From NCBI RefSeq assembly GCF_028583545.1, contig NZ_CP087106.1, positions 2,898,501 to 2,962,500 on the forward strand: a DNA stretch of 64,000 nt. The letters run 5' to 3'. Source of the DNA: Methylobacterium sp. NMS14P (GTDB lineage Bacteria; Pseudomonadota; Alphaproteobacteria; Rhizobiales; Beijerinckiaceae). Below the pieces are notes generated by a model. It did no database searches. It was given only the letters and a program-made list of their open reading frames with translations, and was not told the origin of the DNA. The translations under genes and the position numbers were made by a program. Positions 9,028 to 16,750 of this stretch are shown here, piece after piece. Positions within the stretch are counted from its first letter, which is position 1; every line of letters begins with the position of its first letter.

Positions 9028-9240
9028 TCAATCCCCGTTGTCGGCATCTCCAGCGTCGTCGCTGCCGTCCAGCAGCCAGTCGGGTATCCCAGGGAGCACC
9101 TCCCCAGCCACCTCACCGGCGGTCGTGAGGGCACGATCGACCTTCGCTTCCGTGTACTCGCCCCGCACCTCGGCAAACAGCTCACGTGCCAGCCGATCGA
9201 GCTCCTCGTCAGATAGCTTTTGGCCGGGCTCGTCCGTCAT
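9028..9240 (-). CDS. Small acidic protein, 70 aa
   Basis: The ATG at 9240 has GGAGG five bases upstream. The product (MTDEPGQKLSDEELDRLARELFAE...) is a strongly acidic, mostly helical protein with a GIPDWLLDG segment and an Asp-rich tail. No domain is recognised. Strong ribosome site and amphipathic helices favour a real gene. Function unknown. Confidence 0.55.
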   Translation of the reverse strand: MTDEPGQKLSDEELDRLARELFAEVRGEYTEAKVDRALTTAGEVAGEVLPGIPDWLLDGSDDAGDADNGD

Positions 9241-9937
9241 AGGTGCCTCCCGAGCATCGGCCGCTCGGCCCAGCCCCGATCTGCTCACAGGGCGGGGGAG
9301 CGTCCGATCTCACCAGCGGGCGGGCCGATACGCGACGCGGCCCGACAGCATGATGCCGGAGACGGGTTAGCCCCACGTCACCAGGTAAGCTGTCCGGATT
9401 TCCCAGGGTGGTGCTGGGGCTCGACACGCGCCGGCCGCCATGTACCAGGCAGGCACGGCAGCCGGCGCGCTCGCGAGCGGGAGCCGTTCGGAGCTGAACC
9501 GCCGCGATGGGCAAGAGGGCGAACAACGCGATCCGTCGGCAGAAGATCCTGGCCGGGCTGATGGTCGCCAGCCACATCGGGGAGCGGCGCAGCGGGATGC
9601 ATGACATGGCCTGCTCGCGGCCACTGCCATCCCGCATGATGGTATCGTTACGCACCCCGTAACGATCCAAGTCTGCGTTGAACTTGGCGCGCTGACCGCC
9701 CCTATCCAGGCCCATGCCCACAACCACGGGCCGCATCTCTACTCAGCGCTCGCCGTATGAAGATCAGGGATTACGCGCAGTACAGAGGCCCTAGACCACG
9801 CCGTTGGCAACATGCCGGAGCGGTGCGGCCGCAGCTGTGGCCCAGGCCGTGCAGGACGCAATCTCGCCCATGGCGGACGTTTCCTCCCAGGCTAGGCCGG
9901 GGCCAGCGGGCTCCGGCTACTTTCGTGCGGATCCAGC
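9241..9937. other. Stretch with no confident gene, containing a perfect palindrome
   Basis: Overlapping frames of 110-175 codons exist on both strands, but none has a ribosome site or a familiar product, and their composition is Arg/Pro-rich as in shadow frames. The one structured feature is the palindrome at 9644-9666. Confidence 0.4.
9644..9666. repeat. Perfect palindrome with 9-bp arms
   Basis: ATCGTTACG and CGTAACGAT are separated by CACCC. It could be a protein-binding site. The shorter pair CGTTAC...GTAACG also occurs at 15600-15622 with a longer spacer. Confidence 0.5.
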
Positions 9938-10114
9938 ATGTCGCCGTGGTTCGCTGCCGTCCTGAGCCTTGAGACTGCGCTGTGCTCCGCGATCCTGGCG
10001 GAGGCTGCCCACGATCGGCTCGCAGAGGAAGTACCGGCGGCTGGGATCGCCCGTGTGTCTGGATGGCTCTTGCTGGCCGCCACAGGCATTCTGCTGTGGC
10101 CGAAGACCAGCTAA
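9938..10114 (+). CDS. Small membrane protein, 58 aa
   Basis: Two hydrophobic stretches (about residues 4-22 and 43-54) flank a short polar loop, and the product ends LLWPKTS. No ribosome site of note. It resembles small two-helix membrane proteins but has no named family. It ends 120 bp before the tRNA fragment. Confidence 0.35.
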   Translation: MSPWFAAVLSLETALCSAILAEAAHDRLAEEVPAAGIARVSGWLLLAATGILLWPKTS

Positions 10115-10233
10115 GCGGCAGTTCCGTCTTGCTGCTGTGATGGTGGAAGAGAGAGGCAGCCATTCGGCATTACACCGGTTGGGCAGAGCCCTCTGCTCGA
10201 TGCCCTAGGCTACCGGTAAGTCTTTGAAGTTCT

Positions 10234-10282
10234 TGGTGGGCGCACTAGGGTTCGAACCTAGGACCCGCTGATTAAGAGTCAT
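10234..10282 (-). other. 3' fragment of a tRNA-Lys (CUU) gene; probable att site
   Basis: Read on the minus strand, the sequence contains the anticodon loop CTCTTAA, the 3' anticodon stem, the variable loop, a complete T-arm (CTAGGTTCGAACCCTAG) and the acceptor 3' side ending CCA. No D-arm or 5' acceptor strand follows, so this is half a tRNA. Such 3' halves are left when an element integrates in a tRNA gene. The tRNA geometry places the element to the right, where an integrase starts 164 bp away. An intact tRNA-Lys was not seen in the window. Confidence 0.75.
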
Positions 10283-10445
10283 CCCGTCCGGGCATTTCCC
10301 CAGGGACGGAACGTTCACCGAACGCGTAGTAAAAGCCCTTTCAATTCCGATACCTGTGCGGTTCGCTCGGCGTAGCCTTGATTGGGCAACGGGTTAGCTG
10401 GTCCAATGCTCCCGCCCGAACCCGCCCGAGTTTTCAGCCCTTCGC

Positions 10446-11945
10446 ATGCCCCGTCACGACCTCAACATCGGCCACGTCCGCGACGCCAAGAAGGCTGCCG
10501 TCCCGGGCGCCAAGGCCTACGACATCATCGACACGAGGGCTCGCGGGCTGCTGCTCCGCGTCGGCCCCCGGGGATGCCGCTGGGCATGGAAGTTCGAGTT
10601 CAACCACCGGACGCGCCGCATGGACCTCGGTGACGTCGACGAGTGGAGCATCGAGGACGCCCGCACCATCGCCGGCGAGGCGACGAAGCTGATCCGCGAG
10701 CGGAAGGGTCTGCCGGACGCCGCCTGGCTCGCCGCGCAGCGCGCCAGGTTCGGGAAAGCCCCGCCTCCGGACTGGACCGTGGGCCTCGGTCAACCGTTCG
10801 TGCCGTCGCCCGAGCCCAAGCCCTGGAAGGGCGTCCCCGACTTCATGGCGTGGACCTACCGGGACGCCGTCGAGCGCTACCTGAAGCATGTCGCGGACAC
10901 GAAGCGGGTCGGGACCCTCCGCGACTACCGGAAGACCCTGAACAACCCGGCGTTCGCGTCCATCCAGCGCCTGCCGGTTTCCCGCATCACCGTCGACGAG
11001 ATGCAGAAGATCATCGACGGCGTCGCGAAGGCCGGCCACCACGCAAGCGCCGTCGGCATGGCGGTGAAGATCAAGACCTTCTGGAAGTGGCTCGGCCGCC
11101 CGGGCGTGTGCGAGGGTTCGATGATCACGTCCGAGGTGATGGCCCGGCTGCACAAGCCGGACCGCATCCGCCAGGCCGTCGTCCCGGGCGCGGTACCGGT
11201 GCCGTCGAAGCGGAAGCATTTCCCGTTGATGCCCGAGCTCGGGCGTCTCGTCGCCCTGGCCCGGACGGGCGCCTTCGACCCGGCCTACGACGTCGCAATC
11301 CTGCTCTTCGTCCTGGCGGCCCAGCGCAACCATGCGACGACCTCGGCGAGCGTTCACGACTTCGCGGACTGCGACGAGGAGCCCGGCTGGGGCGTGTGGC
11401 GCATCCCGCCGCTGCATCGGAAGGGCGCGTCCGAGGAGGACGAGATCGAGGAGCGGACACATGCCATCCCCCTGCCCCCGGCGGTCTGGTCCGTCGTGAA
11501 GGCGCGCATCGCCGGCCTGCCCGGGGAGCACTGGCTGTTCCCGGGCCTGCGTCCCCGGCGGAAGGGCGCGCCCGTCGGGCACATGTCGGAACACACCTTC
11601 ACGCACCAGTTCGACGCCATGCCCGGCATCGTGGCGAGCCCGCACGACCTGCGCCGGGCGCTCCGGACACAGGGGCGCAAGCTGTTGAAGGTCACGCCGA
11701 AGGAGCTCAGCCTGATCCTCGACCACGCCGAGGGCAAGGCCGGCTCGGTGACGGAGACGCACTACAGCGACGACGAGCAACTCGACATCAAGCGCCCGAT
11801 CTTGGAACGGTGGTGGGCGATGGTGGAGAAGCACGCCGCGGCCGCTGCGTCCGAGTTGCCCTCCGTCGAGGAGATCCGCCAGCACGTCAGCCGGGAGAAG
11901 CAGCGCCAGAAGGGTCGCGTCCAGGGCGTCGCCGCCGCGGCCTGA
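10446..11945 (+). CDS. int: Full-length tyrosine recombinase (integrase) of an integrated element
   Basis: 499 residues, longer than most phage integrases (about 400) because of an N-terminal arm-binding domain (residues 1-90) and a linker. The catalytic residues are all visible: Arg294 (LAAQRNHATTS), His400 and Arg403 (SPHDLRRALRT), His427 (ILDHAEGKAG) and Tyr440 (ETHYS). It should insert and excise the element at the neighbouring tRNA-Lys half site (10234-10282). The C-terminal 60 residues are basic. It looks intact and functional. Confidence 0.88.
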   Translation: MPRHDLNIGHVRDAKKAAVPGAKAYDIIDTRARGLLLRVGPRGCRWAWKFEFNHRTRRMDLGDVDEWSIEDARTIAGEATKLIRERKGLPDAAWLAAQRARFGKAPPPDWTVGLGQPFVPSPEPKPWKGVPDFMAWTYRDAVERYLKHVADTKRVGTLRDYRKTLNNPAFASIQRLPVSRITVDEMQKIIDGVAKAGHHASAVGMAVKIKTFWKWLGRPGVCEGSMITSEVMARLHKPDRIRQAVVPGAVPVPSKRKHFPLMPELGRLVALARTGAFDPAYDVAILLFVLAAQRNHATTSASVHDFADCDEEPGWGVWRIPPLHRKGASEEDEIEERTHAIPLPPAVWSVVKARIAGLPGEHWLFPGLRPRRKGAPVGHMSEHTFTHQFDAMPGIVASPHDLRRALRTQGRKLLKVTPKELSLILDHAEGKAGSVTETHYSDDEQLDIKRPILERWWAMVEKHAAAAASELPSVEEIRQHVSREKQRQKGRVQGVAAAA

Positions 11946-12147
11946 CGGTTCGCTTTACACAACCTTCACCACATCGTCCGGTGACCCTGGGCGGCGGCTT
12001 GACCGCACGAATCGCGAGCTGCGATCCTCGCCCTATCGACACCTGAGAGCCCACCATGAAACCGCGCATAGCCCCCTCCAACCGGACGAGACCCATCCCC
12101 GGGGCGTGACCGCGCGTGCGGCAGCCCCTGCTCAGGAGGCTGCCTTC

Positions 12148-12723
12148 ATGAAGACCAAGACCACCACCTACTTCAGTGCCGACCACCACTTCGGGCACGA
12201 GGGCGTCATCCGCATGTGCGGCCGCCCCTACTCCGATGCCCGCGAGATGGACGAGGCCTTGGTCCGCGCCTGGAACGCTCGCGTCCGCCCCGTCGACACG
12301 ATCTGGTTCCTCGGCGACTTCGCCATGGGGAGCTCGCCCGAGCGGTGCCGCGAGCTCTTCGCCCGCCTGAACGGCACCAAGCATCTCGTCCGCGGCAACC
12401 ACGACGGGAAGAGGGTCCTCGAACTGCCGTGGGCGTCCCAGCACGACCTCGTGCAGATCACCGTCGGCGGCGTCCGGCTGGTCCTCTGCCACTACGCGAT
12501 GCGGTCATGGAACCAGGTCTGGCGGGGCAGCCTCCACCTCTACGGGCACACGCACAATACCCTGCCCCCGACCACCCAATCCTGCGATGTCGGCGTGGAT
12601 GCCTGGGACTTCCAGCCGGTGACGCTGGCCGAGATCCGGGAGCGTCTCGCCACCGTCGATGAGGAGCCAGAGGAGATGCGCCGGGCGCGCGAGCAGGGCG
12701 AGGAGAATGGCGATGCCGCGTGA
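12148..12723 (+). CDS. Calcineurin-like metallophosphoesterase (phage type)
   Basis: 191 residues, start fixed by CAGGAGG ten bases upstream. The metal-binding motifs appear in order: SADHHFGH (DxH), LGDFAMG (GD), RGNHDG (GNHD), LCHYA and YGHTHN (GHxH). The short one-domain form resembles phage and element phosphoesterases that act on nucleotides or phosphate esters; the substrate cannot be told. The acidic tail overlaps the next gene's start by 17 bp, so the two are probably coupled. Confidence 0.85.
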   Translation: MKTKTTTYFSADHHFGHEGVIRMCGRPYSDAREMDEALVRAWNARVRPVDTIWFLGDFAMGSSPERCRELFARLNGTKHLVRGNHDGKRVLELPWASQHDLVQITVGGVRLVLCHYAMRSWNQVWRGSLHLYGHTHNTLPPTTQSCDVGVDAWDFQPVTLAEIRERLATVDEEPEEMRRAREQGEENGDAA

Positions 12724-12985
12724 GACCGAGATCCCCTCTGACACCGTCACCTGCGAGGTGTGCGGGTGGGTGTCCTATTCGGTCACCCGGGAGCACGCTG
12801 AGGAACATGTCGCCCGGCACAACGCGTGGCGGGCGATTGACCCTGAGGCGCTCCGGCACTGGCCTCGACCGATGTCGATCCGCGAGTACGCCTGTCGCGG
12901 CTGCGGCGGCTGGGGGCCGTACCGTCCCGCGCGGCAGGGAGACTGTCCCTTAGGCGCGACCATCAATGCGGTTATCGTGGAATGA
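12707..12985 (+). CDS. Small Cys/His-rich, probably zinc-binding protein
   Basis: 92 residues, beginning inside the end of the phosphoesterase gene with GGAG in front. It contains a CxxC followed by two His (CEVCGW, then EHAEEHVARHN), a layout like a C2H2 zinc finger, and later a CRGCGGWG and DCPLG cluster that could form a second site. Likely DNA- or protein-binding; no family name. A strong hairpin terminator follows directly. Confidence 0.6.
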   Translation: MAMPRETEIPSDTVTCEVCGWVSYSVTREHAEEHVARHNAWRAIDPEALRHWPRPMSIREYACRGCGGWGPYRPARQGDCPLGATINAVIVE

Positions 12986-12987
12986 CG

Positions 12988-13020
12988 AAGGCCCCCCGCT
13001 TATCCGGGGGGGGCCTTTCT
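12988..13020 (+). terminator. Strong hairpin terminator, probably bidirectional
   Basis: AAGGCCCCCC pairs with GGGGGGCCTT around a short loop, followed by TTTCT. It lies between two genes that point toward each other (12985 plus strand, 13019 minus strand) and can serve both. Confidence 0.8.
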
Positions 13021-13291
13021 AGATTCGGGGCCGGGGGTCGACCTCGGCGTCGAGCTCGTCGGCCACATCGAGGAGGCGCTCCCCGGTCTCCCGCGCCAGC
13101 TTCGCCAGAGCCGCCGAGACCCAATCCGGGATGTCCATCGCGCCCGAGGCCCATTTCGACACCATCCGCGGGTCGATCTCGTCCCGTGGGCCCGCCGGGT
13201 GGTAGGGCCCAAGGAGCCTCGCCAACGGTCGGCGCCAGTCCTCCCCGGAGCGGAGCGCCTCCCCGGCGCGGGCGAGCAGGTCAGGCGTCAT
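13019..13291 (-). CDS. Small helix-turn-helix-like protein
   Basis: 90 residues from the ATG at 13291. The pattern LARLLG...PRMVSKWASGAMDIPDWV, followed by a Leu/Ala helix, resembles the short HTH proteins of phages and elements (R-x-V-x-R-W-x-x-G...IP). It probably binds DNA as a small regulator. Its start overlaps the stop of the upstream frame (13288-13593) as ATGA, which suggests an operon. Confidence 0.55.
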   Translation of the reverse strand: MTPDLLARAGEALRSGEDWRRPLARLLGPYHPAGPRDEIDPRMVSKWASGAMDIPDWVSAALAKLARETGERLLDVADELDAEVDPRPRI

Positions 13292-13593
13292 GAGGGCTTC
13301 TCCATGAGGCGCCCGCCCATCCGTGCGAGGCGGGACAGACACCGGGGGCACGTCGCCGGCTCATCCGTCGGGTCGCTCCACCCCACCGAGCGCCGGCCGT
13401 GCGTCGCCCGGCAGAGCGCGACGGTCTCGCCCTCGGGCAGCACGTGGAACAGCGAACCCTTGTCCGCCTCCGCGCCGTTCGACAGGCGGCCGAGCAGGCG
13501 CTCGGAGCGGGCGAAGCGCCCGTCGCCGAGGTCGTAGCGCGGGGCCCCGGCGAGGAAAGCCGCGTACCGGCGCCGGTTCTCCTCGTGCTTGAT
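13288..13593 (-). CDS. Cys-containing protein with no standard start codon
   Basis: A coherent reading frame (...KHEENRRRYAAFLAGAPRYDLGDGRF..., ending CPRCLSRLARMGGRLMEKPS) overlaps the next gene as ATGA. It includes a Cys pair (CRATHG...CPRC) that could bind zinc. There is no ATG, GTG or TTG until deep in the frame. An ATC at 13593-13591 sits six bases after GAGGAGGAG, exactly where a start would be expected. It may be a start-codon mutation, a rare ATC start, or a truncated gene. The frame is open back to 13638. Confidence 0.4.
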   Translation of the reverse strand: MKHEENRRRYAAFLAGAPRYDLGDGRFARSERLLGRLSNGAEADKGSLFHVLPEGETVALCRATHGRRSVGWSDPTDEPATCPRCLSRLARMGGRLMEKPS

Positions 13594-13625
13594 GCGCTGC
13601 TCCTCCTCGTCCCGGGTACACCCCG

Positions 13626-14255
13626 ATGGACCAGGCGCTCATCGAGGCCGGGCTGGGGTGCTTCTATTCGCTGAGCATGGGGTACGCGCTGCAGGACACG
13701 AGCGTGCCTTACACCCCCCGGAGCATCGCCTTCCCGGTCACGCTGAAGCGCGACCGGGACGGCACCCCGCGCCTGTTCGTGGCCTCACCCGTCTATGCGG
13801 ACCTCCCCTACGTCCGGCGCGTCGAGGCGGTCACGGGCCTGAAGGCGATCTCGCACTCGAACGCGTCGGGGGCATTCTGGCACCACGCCCTCGACTTCGC
13901 GACGGATGCCGGCTGGGAGCGCCTCGCCGAGAGCATGGAGTTCACGACCCCGGAGCGCGTCGCCCAGGCGGTGAACATGACCGTCATCGGCGGCGAGCTC
14001 TCCCCGGCGAACGCCCGCTCGCTGTTGGACCGCCTCGGCCTGCGGGAGCCTGCCGACCGCAGCGCGGCCGCCATCGCGGAGATCCAGGTCAACATCGGCG
14101 GATTCGGTCTGGACGGGTCGCCATGGGCGGCCATTCACGCCGTCGAGGACGGCTGGATCTCGGCCGGTCGCAAGGGCAAGCGCCGGGGGGTCTACGCCAC
14201 CCTGACGGAGAAGGCCCTCGACTACATCGCCTCCCGAACAGCCAAGGCCGCCTGA
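13626..14255 (+). CDS. Uncharacterised protein, 209 aa, start uncertain
   Basis: The product is soluble, with helical C-terminal regions and a basic segment (AGRKGKRRGVYATLTEKALDYI). No domain is recognised. No ribosome site precedes the ATG, and the frame is open back only to 13593, where the minus-strand frame begins. The true N-terminus may be missing. A 32-bp gap between two divergent genes leaves little room for promoters, so a deletion joining two 5' ends is possible. Confidence 0.55.
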   Translation: MDQALIEAGLGCFYSLSMGYALQDTSVPYTPRSIAFPVTLKRDRDGTPRLFVASPVYADLPYVRRVEAVTGLKAISHSNASGAFWHHALDFATDAGWERLAESMEFTTPERVAQAVNMTVIGGELSPANARSLLDRLGLREPADRSAAAIAEIQVNIGGFGLDGSPWAAIHAVEDGWISAGRKGKRRGVYATLTEKALDYIASRTAKAA

Positions 14256-14334
14256 CCGCTCTGGTCGCCCTGGTCGCTTGCGCCGCCCCGGCGACAATGG
14301 ACCCGTAACCCCCTTCGAAGGACACCCAACCCCG

Positions 14335-14931
14335 ATGCGCACCTTCCGTCAGATGCTCGCCGCGATGATCATCGCCATCCTGTCCGCACCCAAGTACGTC
14401 CTCGAAGCAGGGCGTTGGGTCCTGAAGAGCGTTCTCGCGCCCCCCATGCCGCAGGGCGGGGAGATGGAACAGGCGATGGACGCCGTCCGCGCCGCGGCCG
14501 CCCCGCCGGAGGCTCCCTCGACGCCCGCGCCGGACACCGTCCAGGCTGCGGACACCGTCCGGAAGGCCTCCCTCGCTGCGGCGGCGGACGCCGTCCGGGA
14601 GTGGGGTCGCCTCGCCCGAGCGTACGCGGTCTCCCGGTTGACCGCTGAGCCGGAGCCGGACCTCCGGGCGCTCGATGAGGCCGCCGAATCGTGGCTCCGG
14701 TCGCTCTCCGACCAGGAGTGCCAGCGCCTCCTCGATTTCGGCGTTCAGCGCGTCTCGGACCATATGCTGGGCGCGCACCCCATCCCCGGTCTCAGCCGGT
14801 GCCAGCAGTACCCCTCGTGGGCACCGGCGGTCGTCCTGGCCGACGTCCCCGGTGACGAGCGCTACGATGCCGTGAAGGCCGACCTCGCCCGGGACCCCGC
14901 GAGCGTCCCCGGCTATCGCGTCGCCGCCTGA
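14335..14931 (+). CDS. Uncharacterised protein with N-terminal membrane anchor
   Basis: 198 residues, ATG with GAAGGA ten bases upstream. Residues 5-18 are hydrophobic (QMLAAMIIAILSA) and may anchor or target the protein. An Ala/Pro-rich linker follows (about 45-75), then a helical domain with a repeated TVQAADTVRKAS-type pattern and a C-terminal globular part. No family is recognised. A strong terminator follows 22 bp after the stop. Confidence 0.6.
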   Translation: MRTFRQMLAAMIIAILSAPKYVLEAGRWVLKSVLAPPMPQGGEMEQAMDAVRAAAAPPEAPSTPAPDTVQAADTVRKASLAAAADAVREWGRLARAYAVSRLTAEPEPDLRALDEAAESWLRSLSDQECQRLLDFGVQRVSDHMLGAHPIPGLSRCQQYPSWAPAVVLADVPGDERYDAVKADLARDPASVPGYRVAA

Positions 14932-14953
14932 CGCCAGCGTCTCCGGAACGGAC

Positions 14954-14990
14954 AAGGCCCGCCTCCTCATCGAGGGCGGGCCTTTTCTTT
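14954..14990 (+). terminator. Rho-independent terminator
   Basis: AAGGCCCGCC pairs with GGCGGGCCTT and is followed by TTCTTT. It closes the unit ending at 14931. Confidence 0.8.
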
Positions 14991-15069
14991 GCCTGCGCGC
15001 TGCTGCGTCAGCCTGCCGCGCTCAATCTGCGTGAGAACCCTTGTGGCTTGCCGCGTGCACACTTTGTCA

Positions 15070-15108
15070 TGCGCACACGTGCTGACGGTGTGCGCACGCG
15101 TGCTGACG
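15070..15108. repeat. Two direct repeats with 21-bp period
   Basis: TGCGCACACGTGCTGACG (15070-15087) and TGCGCACGCGTGCTGACG (15091-15108) differ at one base and lie exactly two helical turns apart. Iterons and operator arrays have this form. The second copy abuts the stop codon of the coiled-coil gene. Confidence 0.55.
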
Positions 15109-15462
15109 TTAGGCCGCGCGGCGAGCGGCGGCGGCCTTCCCGAGGCGAACCAGCCGGCCCTCGGCTTCGAGGGCGCGCGACCGTATGCGGGCGAGCTCGT
15201 CCCGGAGCTTCGCGTTCTCGGCACGGAGGGAGGCGGCCTCGGCGCGGACGCGGGCGACCTCGGCCTGGGCTGCGACGAGGGCCTGGCGCTGGCGCTCGAC
15301 GGCGAACACCGCCCGCTGAGCGGCCGTGGCATTCCGGAGCGCCTGCTCCTCGTCGAGCTCGGCCTGCAGGGCGCGCCGGTCCTGGATGAAGGAAGCCGCG
15401 ACACCGGCGAGGCCCATGCCGACCCGGTCGAGATCCGTGGCGATGTGGTGGGCTTTCGTCAT
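15109..15462 (-). CDS. Coiled-coil protein, 117 aa
   Basis: Almost the whole protein beyond residue 20 is predicted helix, with heptad-like Ala/Leu/Arg spacing (AAQAEVARVRAEAASLRAEN and on). The start has GAGAGG upstream. It resembles the small coiled-coil proteins of phages and elements; function unknown. Low-complexity composition makes distant matches unreliable. Confidence 0.6.
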   Translation of the reverse strand: MTKAHHIATDLDRVGMGLAGVAASFIQDRRALQAELDEEQALRNATAAQRAVFAVERQRQALVAAQAEVARVRAEAASLRAENAKLRDELARIRSRALEAEGRLVRLGKAAAARRAA

Positions 15463-15649
15463 GGCGGCCTCTCAGTGCGGATGAGGGCCACGATCCCAGA
15501 CGAGGGACTCAGCGTCGAGGCGCCGTCAAGAGTTATCCCTGGGCGGCGCGGGAAACGGACGCCGCCGCAGGGCATTCGTCGTCAGTACAGTTAGCGCCCC
15601 GTTACTTGGGTGGACTGTAACGAAAAGTCCGGACGCCGGTGTCCGCGCC

Positions 15650-16021
15650 TTAGCCCAGCTTCAAGCGTCGCATCACGAGTTGCGTCGCCATAGCCTTAGA
15701 CACCCCCTTCTCGTGGACGAGGGCGTTCAGGGCGTCGCGGAGGATGGGCGTGAGATGGATGCGGACGGGGTCCGTTGAGCGCCGGCGGACGATGATCTCG
15801 GCCGCGCCGCCCTTCACGAGGCTCTCGACGAGGGCGTTGAGAAGGATGGTGTCGACGACGCGAGGGTCGGGCATGCCGGCCTCGCGGCGGGCGGCCCGGT
15901 CGCGCCGCTTGCGCTCGGCGTCCGACAGGACGGGCTCGGGCGGAGCGGCCGGCGCAGGGTCCGGCGTTGGGAAGAAGTCGTGTACCGGGGTCGGGAAGGT
16001 GGAGATCTCGTCGTCGTACAT
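15650..16021 (-). CDS. Uncharacterised protein, possibly DNA-binding
   Basis: 123 residues with AGGAGG upstream of the ATG at 16021. The N-terminal 35 residues are Pro-rich and acidic. A strongly basic patch follows (ERKRRDRAARREAG) and then two helices and a strand-helix C-terminal end. The layout (flexible tail, basic helix, small folded domain) would fit a DNA-associated protein, but no family is recognised. It is separate from the kinase gene, 187 bp downstream of that gene's minus-strand end. Confidence 0.55.
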   Translation of the reverse strand: MYDDEISTFPTPVHDFFPTPDPAPAAPPEPVLSDAERKRRDRAARREAGMPDPRVVDTILLNALVESLVKGGAAEIIVRRRSTDPVRIHLTPILRDALNALVHEKGVSKAMATQLVMRRLKLG

Positions 16022-16208
16022 GAAGGCCTCCTGGGTTGGTGGAGGCATGTTCCGCCTGGGCGTCGAAATGGACAACGCCGGACGGTGTCTGACGGACGGT
16101 GTCCTGGTCTCGGGCCGCGGGACGGCGTCCTTGGCCAACGTAGGACGACAAAAAATATTGTCCTTGAAGCTAACGAGAGCGAACAGCCCTGGGCGAGGTC
16201 GGCATGCA

Positions 16209-16739
16209 TCAGGGTCCGATGAACTCGACCTGATCCGGAGGTAGCGAGCGCCACCAGGCGTCGGATGCTCGGAAAGCATCGTAAGCTAATCGCAGGACGG
16301 TTTCCGGCTGACGGTGGGAAGGCGCGATCCCACCGCGGGCCTCGTTGCGGGCGAGGAGCATCTCCCAAGAAAGGTCGAACACCTTCCACTCGACCGAGAG
16401 ACTGCATCGCTCGATGACCTCAAGCTCGGCCTCGAACACCTCGCGGGTCAGGTGGGTGTCGGCCATCACCACGCTGAACCCTGCCGCCAGGGCCGCATCC
16501 AGAGCGGCGACCTTCACGTTATGAAGGAGCCCGCGCGCCTCGTCGTCCCAACCTTTCCGGCGCACCTGCCAGTAGACGTGACGGTCCGGCGGCCAGAATG
16601 TCTGGCGCAGGTCGTCGAGGGTGAGGTGCACCCAGCCCTGCAGCGGGTCGTAGCGGCGCGCGTAGGTAGTCTTGCCGGCGCCGGGGCATCCGATCAGCCC
16701 GATCACCCTCTGCCGGCGCGGGTATCTCTCATCGTCCAT
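16209..16739 (-). CDS. P-loop kinase, polynucleotide-kinase-like
   Basis: 176 residues. A Walker A motif stands near the N-terminus (IGCPGAGKTTYAR), followed by a basic helix, an LTLDDLRQ segment and a DTHLTRE region where T4 polynucleotide kinase 5' kinases and related small P-loop kinases place their catalytic Asp and lid. The substrate could be a 5'-OH nucleic acid or a small molecule. It starts 11 bp after the preceding gene's stop on the same strand, so it is probably the last gene of the B12 uptake operon. Confidence 0.75.
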   Translation of the reverse strand: MDDERYPRRQRVIGLIGCPGAGKTTYARRYDPLQGWVHLTLDDLRQTFWPPDRHVYWQVRRKGWDDEARGLLHNVKVAALDAALAAGFSVVMADTHLTREVFEAELEVIERCSLSVEWKVFDLSWEMLLARNEARGGIAPSHRQPETVLRLAYDAFRASDAWWRSLPPDQVEFIGP

Positions 16740-16750
16740 GAAGAGCGGGA

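Noticed and set aside
9209..9736. A 175-codon minus-strand frame with a hydrophobic patch
   Set aside because: No ribosome site, Arg/Pro-rich composition, and it overlaps the better-supported gene at 9028-9240. Not enough evidence for a gene.
10234..10282. A complete tRNA gene
   Set aside because: The D-arm and 5' acceptor strand are missing and one anticodon-stem pair fails. Only the 3' half is present.
10434..11885. A 483-codon open frame on the minus strand
   Set aside because: It lies wholly opposite the integrase gene and is Arg/Ala-rich with no motif. It is a shadow frame of high-GC coding DNA.
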